A stretch of 64,000 nucleotides of DNA, taken from positions 930,001 through 994,000 of the forward strand of contig NZ_WNKW01000001.1 of the NCBI RefSeq assembly GCF_009720775.1. The letters are read 5' to 3'. The notes beneath the pieces were generated by a model. The model worked only from the letters and a program-made list of their open reading frames with translations. It had not been told where the DNA came from and made no database searches. Of the stretch, positions 18,404 to 27,400 are shown in pieces (positions within the stretch are counted from its first letter, which is position 1; the number at the start of each line of letters is the position of its first letter). The translations under genes were made by a program, and so were the position numbers. The stretch is from Pseudoduganella danionis. Lineage in GTDB: Bacteria; Pseudomonadota; Gammaproteobacteria; Burkholderiales; Burkholderiaceae_D.

Positions 18404-19837
18404 CTAGGCGCGACGCTCCTTGAGCATCATGCGCAAGCCTATGGGCGACATGGTGAAAGCCATACGCTCTTCCGGCTCGGCGCCGCTTTCCGTACCCAGC
18501 ATGGTGATGTCGAAGCTGCTCAGCAGCATGGCACTGGCCAGCTTGATTTCGAGCAGCGCCAGATAGCGTCCGGGGCAGGTGCGCAGGCCTGAACCGAAGG
18601 GCATGGCCAGATGCTTGTTCATGGCGTCGCTGCCTTGCCGCAGCCAGCGTTGCGGATCGAATTCTGCGGCCTGTGCTACATGCTGTTCGCTCACGCTATC
18701 GTGCCGCATCACGCACCAGATCAGATTCCCTTTGGGGATGTGCACATCGCCGATCACGCTGTCGCGCAGCGCTTCCAGCGGAATGAAGGGCGCCACCGGT
18801 TTGAGACGCATGGCTTCCTGTGCGCAGGCGTCGAGGTAATCGAGGCTATCCATCTGCTCGATGCTGAAGGCCGCCGGATCGGGCGCCATCTGCTGCACTT
18901 CGGCGCGGGCCCGCTCCAGCGCGGCCGGATGCTGCTGCAGCAGATACAGCATCCATGCCAGCGTATTGCTGGTGGTATCTTCACCGGCCAGCAGCATGGT
19001 GGTGACATTGCCTGCGACGGCAATATCGTCGACGCCACTACCGCCTTCGTCGGCCGCGCAGATCATGGCTTCGAGCAGATTGGCCGGGCGCTCGCGTCGC
19101 TGCGGCTCGTCCTGCAGGCGCTGGCGCGCGGTGGCGATCAGCGCATCGACGGCACTGCTCAAGTGCTTTACGCTGCGCTCTAGCTGGCGGTCGCGCGGCA
19201 GTTTGACATAGCGCCAGTAGGGGAACAGGGCGACGGAACGGCGCGCCACTTCGGGCAGCACGATGTCCATATGGCGCTGGATTACATCTTCGCCGCCATC
19301 GATGGTGTTGACATCGGTGCCGAAGGCCAGACCGGCGATGATGTCGACGCTATAGCGTTTCAGGTCCTCGCACAGGTCGATTACCTGTTGCTGCTGCGCG
19401 GCGTGCTGCCAGCGCTTTTGCAGGCGCAGCCCGACTTTGACCAGTGCCGGAAAATAGGCCTTGATGGCGTGCGGTGCCAGCGCTGCCATGACCATGCGGC
19501 GCTGGTCACGCCAGACGCTGCCTTCGGCCAGAAACACGCCCGGGCGGCCACCCATTTCATTCGAAACCTGGGCCGTAATGGACGGGCGGCGGAACCCATC
19601 GGGGCGGTCGCGCAGGGCCGCGTTGACCAGTTCGTGCCCGGCCAGCACCACGATGGGGGTAGAACCGAACTGCATACGGAAGATGGGGCCATACTGCTGG
19701 CTCCAGCGCTCTACATGCTGGTGGATGCGCTCGGGGCGGATCTGCCCCAGATTGCCGGCCAGTGGCCAGGGACGCGGCCCCGGTAGCTGGGCGATGCTGC
19801 GTAAAACAGGTGTGCTGGCGAGAGTCTGTTCTATCAT
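18404..19837 (-). CDS. Cytochrome P450
   Basis: 477 residues. All core P450 motifs are present: I-helix AGEDTT (284-289), K-helix EAMR (341-344) and heme loop FGSGLRTCPG with the axial Cys-421. No N-terminal membrane anchor is seen, so it is likely soluble and needs separate redox partners, none of which is in the window. Its ATG lies 8 bp after the diguanylate cyclase stop, and the Shine-Dalgarno AGGA overlaps that stop, so it appears to be the last gene of the receiver-CheC-GGDEF unit. The substrate is unknown. Coupling of a P450 to such a signalling cassette is unusual. Confidence 0.95.
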   Translation of the reverse strand: MIEQTLASTPVLRSIAQLPGPRPWPLAGNLGQIRPERIHQHVERWSQQYGPIFRMQFGSTPIVVLAGHELVNAALRDRPDGFRRPSITAQVSNEMGGRPGVFLAEGSVWRDQRRMVMAALAPHAIKAYFPALVKVGLRLQKRWQHAAQQQQVIDLCEDLKRYSVDIIAGLAFGTDVNTIDGGEDVIQRHMDIVLPEVARRSVALFPYWRYVKLPRDRQLERSVKHLSSAVDALIATARQRLQDEPQRRERPANLLEAMICAADEGGSGVDDIAVAGNVTTMLLAGEDTTSNTLAWMLYLLQQHPAALERARAEVQQMAPDPAAFSIEQMDSLDYLDACAQEAMRLKPVAPFIPLEALRDSVIGDVHIPKGNLIWCVMRHDSVSEQHVAQAAEFDPQRWLRQGSDAMNKHLAMPFGSGLRTCPGRYLALLEIKLASAMLLSSFDITMLGTESGAEPEERMAFTMSPIGLRMMLKERRA

Positions 19838-19845
19838 CGACTGTC

Positions 19846-20811
19846 CTATGTGCTGCAGCTGACGCTGCGGTTGCGACCCTGATGCTTGGCCTGATACAGC
19901 GCGCGGTCGGCCGCACCGATAAGCATTTCGATATCGGGCTGGGTATCCACGTCCAGCGTGGCGATGCCTATGCTGACGGTGACATGCTCGGCATTGCTAT
20001 GCCGCCCATGCGGTATGGCCAGTTCCTGCACGGCCGCGCGTATGGCCTCGGCCATGCGCTGCGCCTGCGGCAGGTCGGTGTCCGGCAGGATGATGCCGAA
20101 TTCTTCGCCACCGTAGCGCGCCATCAGATCGCACGGGCGCTTGAGCATGGCGGCCATGGTGGCTGCCACGCGGATCAGGCACTGGTCGCCTTTCTGGTGG
20201 CCGTAGTGGTCGTTGTACGGCTTGAAATGGTCGATATCGATCATCAGCAGCGATAGCGGCTGGCCGCTGCGGCGCGCACGCCGGTGTTCGCGGTCGATCG
20301 CCACATCGAAGTGGCGCCGGTTGGCGATGCCGGTCAGGCCGTCGGCAAAGGTCTGCGAGCGCAGCACCAGCGCCTGCTCGCGCAGCAGCTTCTCGCGCCC
20401 GACGGCGATACTGACATCGCTGATCTGGATCAGGCAGTGGCGCGCGGCGCCGGCCACGGCAATCGGGCTCACTTCGATGGCCTGCTGGATGCGCTCCTGC
20501 TTTTCCATTGCCATGTCATTGGCATACAGGGGGAAGGGCGCCTTGTTCAGGGTTTGCGACAGCAGGGACGGGAAGTTGTTGCTGAGCGCCTGGGTGATCG
20601 CCATCTCTACCCGTCCGCCCTGCAGCTCGGGGCAGACGGCTAAAAATGGCTGGCCCAGCGCCTGTTCGGTGCTGATGCCCGAATACTGCTGCATCCAGCT
20701 ATTCCACAGCACGATGCGGCGCTCGGGATTGAGCACGATGGCGCCCATGCTGATGGCGGACAGCACGCTTTGCAGCAGGCGCAGGCGGTGATCGGGTGGT
20801 GAGTTCGGCAT
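19846..20811 (-). CDS. Diguanylate cyclase with N-terminal PAS domain
   Basis: 321 residues. A PAS-like sensor spans about 8-130 (ISMGAIVLNPERRIVLWNSWM), then a GGDEF domain with an intact active site GGEEF (234-238). An RxxD product-inhibition site RPCD (225-228) lies five residues before it. It should make cyclic di-GMP from two GTP. No membrane helix is seen. GAGGGG 5 bp before ATG 20811 is the ribosome site. The gene starts 10 bp after cheC and ends 8 bp before the P450, so c-di-GMP output and P450 are probably co-expressed. Confidence 0.93.
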   Translation of the reverse strand: MPNSPPDHRLRLLQSVLSAISMGAIVLNPERRIVLWNSWMQQYSGISTEQALGQPFLAVCPELQGGRVEMAITQALSNNFPSLLSQTLNKAPFPLYANDMAMEKQERIQQAIEVSPIAVAGAARHCLIQISDVSIAVGREKLLREQALVLRSQTFADGLTGIANRRHFDVAIDREHRRARRSGQPLSLLMIDIDHFKPYNDHYGHQKGDQCLIRVAATMAAMLKRPCDLMARYGGEEFGIILPDTDLPQAQRMAEAIRAAVQELAIPHGRHSNAEHVTVSIGIATLDVDTQPDIEMLIGAADRALYQAKHQGRNRSVSCST

Positions 20812-20821
20812 GCTGCGCCCC

Positions 20822-21448
20822 TCATTCCTGTCCCATCGCGCGGGCGATGTAGCGGTTGATCTGCTCCTTCAGGTCGTGTAGCGCCGTGACATCGAGCACG
20901 AAGGCGACATAGCCTTGTATCTGGTGGCGTTCCAGCACGAAGTCGATATGCAGCATCAGCACCACGGTATCGGCCTGGCTGCCCGAGGCGATCATGATTT
21001 CATCGCTGGTGCCTACATGGTATTGCGGCAGCGAGCCATGCAGCTCGTGGTGGAAGATGTTGGCCAGCGTGCCTACGCAGGAATTCAGGATGATGTTGCC
21101 GATCTCGCACATGGCCTCCTGTTCCATTTCCGTCAGCTCTTTGAGCGGCACGGCTTCGCCTACCATCAGCCGGACGATTTCCAGACTTTTATCTTCGGGG
21201 AACATCAGGATGGCCTGGGTGTCGAACGCGCCTTCGAAATGCTGGCTGACGCCGCAGATGCGCTCCGCTTCCGGGTCCTTGTTGTCGAGTACACGGGCGG
21301 CTTCGCGCCGGTCCACAAAGCTGATCGACGGTACCGACATGGTCACCGGTTCATCCACGATGGCACTCATGGAAGCGGCAGCCTGGCCCACGCCGATATT
21401 GAAGATCTCGATCAGCGCATCGTTTTCCAGTTCGGACAGGGCAAACAT
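20822..21448 (-). CDS. CheC-like phosphatase/chemotaxis-type protein
   Basis: 208 residues from ATG 21448; the frame is open to 21598 but that part overlaps the receiver gene. Both signature ExxN motifs of CheC phosphatases are seen: Glu-14/Asn-17 (IEIFN) and Glu-115/Asn-118 (CEIGN), each at the start of an NxGxG-type helix. CheC proteins dephosphorylate CheY-type receivers or compete for them. The gene begins 2 bp after the receiver stop, so the receiver is its obvious partner. No cheA, cheW or flagellar genes are in the window. Confidence 0.88.
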   Translation of the reverse strand: MFALSELENDALIEIFNIGVGQAAASMSAIVDEPVTMSVPSISFVDRREAARVLDNKDPEAERICGVSQHFEGAFDTQAILMFPEDKSLEIVRLMVGEAVPLKELTEMEQEAMCEIGNIILNSCVGTLANIFHHELHGSLPQYHVGTSDEIMIASGSQADTVVLMLHIDFVLERHQIQGYVAFVLDVTALHDLKEQINRYIARAMGQE

Positions 21449-21450
21449 GG

Positions 21451-21822
21451 TCAGCCCTCGGTCAGGGGAGCCAGCAGGCTGGCGATGCGGGCTTCCGTAA
21501 TGGGCTTTTCTACAAAACCCAGCCCCAGCGCCGTGGCGCGCTCGCGTGTGGCCGTCTGCACATTGGCCGTCAGCAGCGAGATCGCTACGGCCGGCCATTC
21601 TTGGCGCAGCTGCTCGGCCGCGGCCATGCCGCCCATGCCGGGCATGTTGACATCCATCAGGATCAGGTCCGGCGTCATGCTGCGCGCCTTGAGCAGGGCT
21701 TCCTCGCCGCTGGCGGCTTCTTCGATAGTCCAGTCGGCATGCAGCAGGCTGATGTAATTCCGCGCCATCATGCGCGAAACCCGGCTGTCATCGACGATCA
21801 ATATGGTCTTGGGAGACGTCAT
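21451..21822 (-). CDS. Stand-alone response regulator receiver (CheY-like)
   Basis: 123 residues, only a receiver domain. Acidic pocket Asp-11/Asp-12, phosphoacceptor Asp-57 in ILMDVNMPGMGG, Thr-85 and Lys-106 (VEKP) are all present. The start at 21822 is supported by GAGGA 7 bp upstream; the longer frame to 21888 adds residues unlike a receiver. It opens the four-gene unit receiver-CheC-GGDEF-P450. The kinase that phosphorylates it is not encoded here. Confidence 0.93.
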   Translation of the reverse strand: MTSPKTILIVDDSRVSRMMARNYISLLHADWTIEEAASGEEALLKARSMTPDLILMDVNMPGMGGMAAAEQLRQEWPAVAISLLTANVQTATRERATALGLGFVEKPITEARIASLLAPLTEG

Positions 21823-22025
21823 TGCACTATCCTCGGCGGGCGAGTGGCTAAGTGTTGATTCTCGCACATTCACGTGCATTAATGGCAAGCATATGACAGC
21901 AGGTGCGGCGGGCGCGCCACGTTACTTTTGCGCAATACAAGGTGGCTTATTTCGGGGAGGCGGGGTCTGATCCGTTAAAATAGCGCCCATCCCCTTTTTT
22001 ACCCTTCTCTTCGAATAGATAGACT

Positions 22026-22703
22026 ATGACTCAGGACGAACTGAAACAAGCCGTAGCCCGTGCCGCCATCGCCTACGTGGTAGACAACGAAATCATCGGC
22101 GTGGGCACCGGCTCCACCGCCAACTTCTTCATCGACGAACTGGCGCTGATCAAGCACCGCATCAAAGGTGCAGTGGCGTCGTCGGAAGCCACGGCTGCCC
22201 GTCTGCGCGGCCATGGCATCGAAGTGTATGACCTGAACGACGTGCCAGCGATCGCGGTGTACATCGACGGCGCCGATGAAATCAACGCTGCCGGCGCCAT
22301 GATCAAGGGCGGCGGTGCCGCTTTGACGCGCGAAAAAATCGTCGCTTCCGTGTCCGGCCAGTTCGTCTGCATCGCCGACGGCTCCAAGCTGGTGGATGTA
22401 CTGGGCAAATTCCCGCTGCCGGTGGAAGTGCTGCCGATGGCACGCAATGCCGTGGCGCGCGAACTGGCCAAACTGGGCGGCACGCCCAAGCTGCGCCTGA
22501 AAGCCGGTACGGACGAAGCGTTCGTGACGGATAACGGCGGCAATATTCTGGATGTAGCCGGTCTGGCGATCACCGACCCGGTGGCACTGGAAGCGCAGAT
22601 CAACCAGATCGTCGGCGTGATCGCCGTGGGCCTGTTCGCTGCCCGTGGCGCCAATGTCTGCCTGCTGGGCATGGCCGAAGGCGTGAAAACCCTGAAGTTC
22701 TAA
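22026..22703 (+). CDS. rpiA: Ribose-5-phosphate isomerase A
   Basis: 225 residues. It interconverts ribose-5-phosphate and ribulose-5-phosphate. Family signatures [11 protein letters not shown] near 30, YIDGADEIN with catalytic acids near 83-88 and [15 protein letters not shown] near 97-110 are clear. The gene stands alone on the plus strand. The 203 bp upstream contain no other gene; a TAAAAT at 21976 is a possible -10. Several hairpins follow the stop. Confidence 0.97.
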   Translation: MTQDELKQAVARAAIAYVVDNEIIGVGTGSTANFFIDELALIKHRIKGAVASSEATAARLRGHGIEVYDLNDVPAIAVYIDGADEINAAGAMIKGGGAALTREKIVASVSGQFVCIADGSKLVDVLGKFPLPVEVLPMARNAVARELAKLGGTPKLRLKAGTDEAFVTDNGGNILDVAGLAITDPVALEAQINQIVGVIAVGLFAARGANVCLLGMAEGVKTLKF

Positions 22704-22722
22704 GCAGAGCTCAGAAATGACG

Positions 22723-22808
22723 ACGGGCGGCACAGGCCGCCCGTAGCATGTGGTCCGGCGCAAGGCCGGACACCGATCGCTGAAACCAGAGACTAAGCGT
22801 GAGCTTAG
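22723..22808. other. Cluster of three hairpins between rpiA and yggX
   Basis: ACGGGCGGC/GCCGCCCGT (22723-22744), GTCCGGC/GCCGGAC (22753-22771) and CTAAGC/GCTTAG (22793-22808) are perfect stems with 4-5 nt loops. None has a T-run, so they are probably mRNA 3'-end structures of the convergent genes. The last one covers the yggX stop codon. Confidence 0.5.
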
Positions 22809-23077
22809 GCGCTAGGCGGCACGTAGCCGGCAGCAGCATCGGCGCCATCGCCGAAGAAGTGCTTTTCCATCTGCTGCGCCAGATATTTACGGGCGCGCTG
22901 ATCGGCCAGATTCAGACGGTTTTCGTTGACCAGCATGGTCTGGTGCTTGAGCCATGCAGCCCACGCTTCTTTCGACACCGATTCGTAAATCTTCTTGCCG
23001 AGTTCGCCCGGGTAAGGCGGGAAGTCCATGCCTTCGGCTTCCTTGTTAAGTTTGATACATTGCACGGTGCGGGCCAT
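22805..23077 (-). CDS. yggX: Fe(2+)-trafficking protein YggX
   Basis: 90 residues from ATG 23077, with AGGAG 8 bp upstream; a GTG three codons earlier overlaps that Shine-Dalgarno and is less likely. The sequence [19 protein letters not shown] with [10 protein letters not shown] is diagnostic for the YggX family, which protects iron-sulfur proteins from oxidative damage. The conserved Cys-7 is present. It follows argA by 34 bp on the same strand and may be co-transcribed. Confidence 0.95.
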   Translation of the reverse strand: MARTVQCIKLNKEAEGMDFPPYPGELGKKIYESVSKEAWAAWLKHQTMLVNENRLNLADQRARKYLAQQMEKHFFGDGADAAAGYVPPSA

Positions 23078-23111
23078 TTGCGACACTCCTAAAGCTGAAC
23101 GTAAAACGCCA

Positions 23112-24422
23112 TTATAAGGTTTTAATCAGAACCTGGGATTTGCGCTGCCAGTTGTACATGCGCTGCCGGTCTTTAGGCAGGGCATCCACGGTGGCCGGCA
23201 CAAAGCCGCGTTTCTGGAACCAGTGGGCCGTACGGGTGGTCAGCACGAACAGCTTGGTGATGCCGATGGCACGCGCGCGGTTCTCCATGTGCTTGAGTAT
23301 GCGCTCGCCGTCGCCCTGCGCCTGCACTTCCGGATTGACAGTGAGGCAGGCCATTTCGGCCATTTTCTGTTCGGGGAAGGGGTACAGCGCCGCGCAGCCG
23401 AAGATCACGCCATCGTGGTCGATCACGGAGAAGTAGTCGATTTCGCGTTCTATCAGTTCGCGGCCCCGTTTCACCAGCGTGCCGTCGGCTTCCAGCGGTT
23501 CGATCAGTTTGATGATGCCGCCCACGTCTTCGATGGTGGCCTGACGTAGCGATTCCAGATTGTCATGCGAAATCATGGTGCCCACGCCATCGTGGGTGAA
23601 CAGTTCCAGCAGAGCCGAGCCATCCATCTCGAACGGCACGATGTGGGAACGCTCGACGCCATTGTGGCAGGCCTTGACGCAGTGCTTGAGGTAGAACGCC
23701 GTCGAATCGGGCAGGAAGCCGGCCATCAGCACGGCTTCGGCCTGATGCGAGGACAGTTCGCGGATTTCCGTGCCACCCGCGTCCGTCATCATCGGGGTTT
23801 CGGTAATGAAGATCAGCTTGTCGGCGTGCAGGGCGATCGCCGCGCTGCAGGCCACGTCTTCCATGGTCAGGTTGAAGGCTTCGCCGGTGGGCGAGAAGCC
23901 CAGCGGCGACAGCAGCACCAGACCGTCCGAACCGAGGATGGAGTGGATGGTTTCGGCATCGACCTTACGGGTGATGCCGGTCAGCTCGAAATCGACGCCA
24001 TCGATCACGCCGAGCGGACGGGCCGTGATGAAGTTGCCAGAAATGATACGGATCGCCGCATGCGACATGGGCGTATTCGGCAAGCCCTGGCTGAACGCGG
24101 CTTCGATATCGAGGCGCAGTTCGCCGGCAGCTTCCTTGGCGCATTCGAGTGCGGCCGGGTCGGTGATGCGCACGCCGTTGTGGAAGCGGCCTTCCACCTG
24201 ACGCAGCGCTAGCTGTTCGGCGACCTGCGGGCGCGAGCCATAGACCACGGTGACGTTGATGTCGAGCGCGTGCAGCAGCGACAGGTCGTGGGCCAGCACT
24301 TGCAGGGCGCCAGCGCTGACCAGTTCACCGGGGAAGGCGACCACGAAGGTCTTGCCACGGAAGGCGTGGATGTAGGGCGCGACGGAGCGCAGCCAGTGGA
24401 CGAATTGGGTAGGGTTTTCCAT
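23112..24422 (-). CDS. argA: Amino-acid N-acetyltransferase (N-acetylglutamate synthase)
   Basis: 436 residues from ATG 24422 ([23 protein letters not shown]), or 439 from ATG 24431. An amino-acid-kinase-like domain (about 1-290) carries the arginine feedback site in this family. A C-terminal GNAT domain (about 295-436, [22 protein letters not shown]) does the acetyl transfer. It makes N-acetylglutamate, the first step of arginine synthesis. The gene is divergent from hrpA. TATAAT at 24437-24432 sits so close to the start that the mRNA could be leaderless. It is followed by yggX. Confidence 0.95.
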   Translation of the reverse strand: MENPTQFVHWLRSVAPYIHAFRGKTFVVAFPGELVSAGALQVLAHDLSLLHALDINVTVVYGSRPQVAEQLALRQVEGRFHNGVRITDPAALECAKEAAGELRLDIEAAFSQGLPNTPMSHAAIRIISGNFITARPLGVIDGVDFELTGITRKVDAETIHSILGSDGLVLLSPLGFSPTGEAFNLTMEDVACSAAIALHADKLIFITETPMMTDAGGTEIRELSSHQAEAVLMAGFLPDSTAFYLKHCVKACHNGVERSHIVPFEMDGSALLELFTHDGVGTMISHDNLESLRQATIEDVGGIIKLIEPLEADGTLVKRGRELIEREIDYFSVIDHDGVIFGCAALYPFPEQKMAEMACLTVNPEVQAQGDGERILKHMENRARAIGITKLFVLTTRTAHWFQKRGFVPATVDALPKDRQRMYNWQRKSQVLIKTL

Positions 24423-24431
24423 TAGGCGCAT

Positions 24432-24437
24432 TATAAT
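24432..24437 (-). promoter_or_regulatory. Candidate argA -10 element adjacent to the start codon
   Basis: TATAAT on the minus strand, 9 bp before ATG 24422. A transcript starting about 7 bp downstream would begin at or next to the start codon. The -35 is poor (TTGGCG at 19 bp). Confidence 0.35.
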
Positions 24438-24477
24438 TCGGTGCGCGACTTCCGCGCCAAAACCTTTGTAAAAAACA

Positions 24478-27400
24478 ATGTCAGACGTCCGTAATCAGCC
24501 TAAAAACCCGCAGAATCGCCCCGCACAACGCTCGCCGCAAGGTCGCAAGCCGGATCAGCCACCCCGCCCCAAGCCTGCGCAGTCGGCAGGGCAGGCCGCT
24601 GCGCAGCCAGTTGTGCAGCCCGCCCGGCAGGGCGGCGCACGCCAGCCGCAGGGCGAGCGCAAGCAGCGTGAACAGCGCCCCAGGCTGACGCCGGAGGAGC
24701 AGGCCGCGCGCGAAGCGGAGCGGCTGTTCCGCAACCCGCTGCCGGAGATTAGCTACCCCGAGGACTTGCCCGTTTCGGGCCGCCGCCACGAGATCGCCGA
24801 GGCATTGCAAGGCCATCAGGTGATCATCGTCAGCGGTGAAACGGGCTCCGGCAAGACCACCCAGCTACCGAAGATCTGTCTGGAACTGGGGCGTGGCCAG
24901 AAGGGCCTGATCGGCCATACCCAGCCGCGTCGTATCGCTGCATCATCGACGGCCAAGCGGATTGCGCAGGAACTCGGTGCGCCGCTGGGCGTGCACGTGG
25001 GCTTCAAGGTACGTTTTGCCGATACGCTGACCAAGGGCGCGTCCGTCAAGCTGATGACGGACGGGATACTGCTGGCCGAAACCCAGACCGACCCGCTGCT
25101 GAAGAATTACGACACCATCATCATCGACGAGGCGCACGAACGTAGCCTGAACATCGACTTCCTGCTCGGCTACCTGAAGCAGTTGCTGCCGCGCCGTCCT
25201 GATCTGAAGGTGATCATCACCTCGGCGACCATTGATGCGGACCGTTTTGCGCGCCATTTCGGTACGGCTGAGAAACCTGCGCCCGTGATCGAAGTGTCGG
25301 GCCGTCTGTACAAGGTGGAGGTACGCTACCGTCCTATCGACAGCGATGTGCCAAATCCGGCCGTGGCCAATGCCGAAGGCAAGGGCCAGCGCACGGCAGC
25401 CGCGCGCGAGAAGCGCGATCTGATTGATGCCGTGGTCGATGGCGTGGATGAAGTGGCGCGTATCGGCAGCGGCGATGTGCTGGTATTCCTGCCCGGCGAG
25501 CGCGAAATCCGCGATGTGGCCGAGGCGCTGCGCAAGCATCACCCGCCCCATGTGGAGATACTGCCGCTGTTTGCCCGCCTGTCGGCGGAGGAACAGGAGC
25601 GCGTGTTCAGAACCACCAATGCGCGCCGCATCGTGCTGGCCACCAACGTGGCCGAGACTTCGCTGACCGTGCCCGGCATACGCTACGTGGTCGATGCCGG
25701 TCTGGCGCGCGTCAAGCGCTATAGCTACCGCAACAAGGTCGAGCAGTTGCAGATCGAGCCGATTGCCCAGTCGGCGGCCAACCAGCGCGCCGGCCGTTGC
25801 GGCCGGGTGGCCGATGGCGTGTGTATCCGTCTGTACGACGAGCAGGAGTTCCTGCAGCGGCCCAAGTTCACCGAGCCGGAAATTCTGCGTTCCTCGCTGG
25901 CCTCCGTGATTCTGCGCATGAAGACGCTGCATCTGGCCGATGTGGAGACTTTCCCGTTCATCGAGCCGCCGCTGGCACGCGCGATTGCCGACGGCTACCA
26001 GCTGCTGCAGGAACTCGGTGCGGTGGACGAGTACAACCAGATCACGCCACTGGGCAAGAAGCTGGCCAAGCTGCCGCTCGATCCGCGCGTGGGCCGCATG
26101 ATACTGGCGGCGCAGGACAACGTCTGTCTCGATGAAATGCTGATCATTGCTGCCGCGCTGTCCGTGCAGGACCCGCGCGACCGGCCGATGGAACACCAGC
26201 AGGCGGCCGATGAAGCACACAAGAAGTTCGCCGACGAGAAATCGGAATTCTTGAGCTATCTGAAAATCTGGAAGTGGTTCGAGAATGCCATCGAGCACAA
26301 GAAGACCAACCGCCAGTTAATGGACAACTGCCGCACGAATTTCCTGTCGCAACTGCGCCTGCGCGAGTGGCGCGATGTGCATTCCCAGTTGCTGACGATT
26401 GTGAAAGAGCAGGGCTGGCGCCTCAACGAAGCACCGGCTACTTACGAAAACCTGCATCTGGCGCTGCTGACTGGTCTGCTGGGGAATATCGGCTTCAAGA
26501 GCGATGATGAACCGGGTGCCGGCTACCTCGGTGCGCGCGGCATCAAGTTCAATATCTGGCCCGGTTCCTCGCTGCTGAAGAAGCCCGGCAAGTGGGTGAT
26601 GGCGGCCGAGTTGGTAGATACCACCCGTCTGTATGCGCGCTGCGTGGCGCAGATCCAGCCCGAGTGGCTGGAAAAAGTGGGCGGCCATCTGCTGAAAAAA
26701 TCGTGGGGCGAGCCGCGCTGGGAAAAGCGCGCCGCGCAGGTGACCGCATCCGAGCGCGCCACCCTGTACGGGCTGGTGGTGTACAGCCAGCGCCGCATCA
26801 ACTACGGCCAGTTCAACCCGAGCGAAGCGCGCGAGATCTTTATCCGTGATGCGCTGGTGGGTGGCGACTACGATACCCGTGCGCCGTTCTTTGCCCACAA
26901 CCACAAGCTGGTCAAGGAAATCGAGAACCTCGAACACAAGTCGCGCCGTCTCGACGTGCTGGTGGACGATGAACTGATTGCGGCCTTCTACGACAAGCTG
27001 CTGCCGGCCGATATCGTCAATGGTGCCGGTTTCGAAAAGTGGCACAAGCAGGCCACGCTGGATAATCCCAAGCTGCTGTACCTGAACCGCGATGAACTGA
27101 TGCGTCATGAGGCAGCCGGCGTGACCACTGACCTGTTCCCGAAAACCATGGCGGTGACGGGGCTGGAACTGCAGCTGACCTATCACTTCGAGCCGGGCAG
27201 CGTGCGTGATGGCGTGACCATGGCGGTGCCGCTGTATGCGCTGAACCAGTTGCCGCGCGAGCGCTGCGAATGGCTGGTGCCCGGTATGCTGAAGGAGAAG
27301 GTGCATCTGCTGCTGAAGTCTCTGCCGCAGAAGCTGCGCCGCCATTGCGTGCCGCTGCCTGACTATGCGGCGCGCTTCTGCGAGCGCGTGCAGGAAGCGG

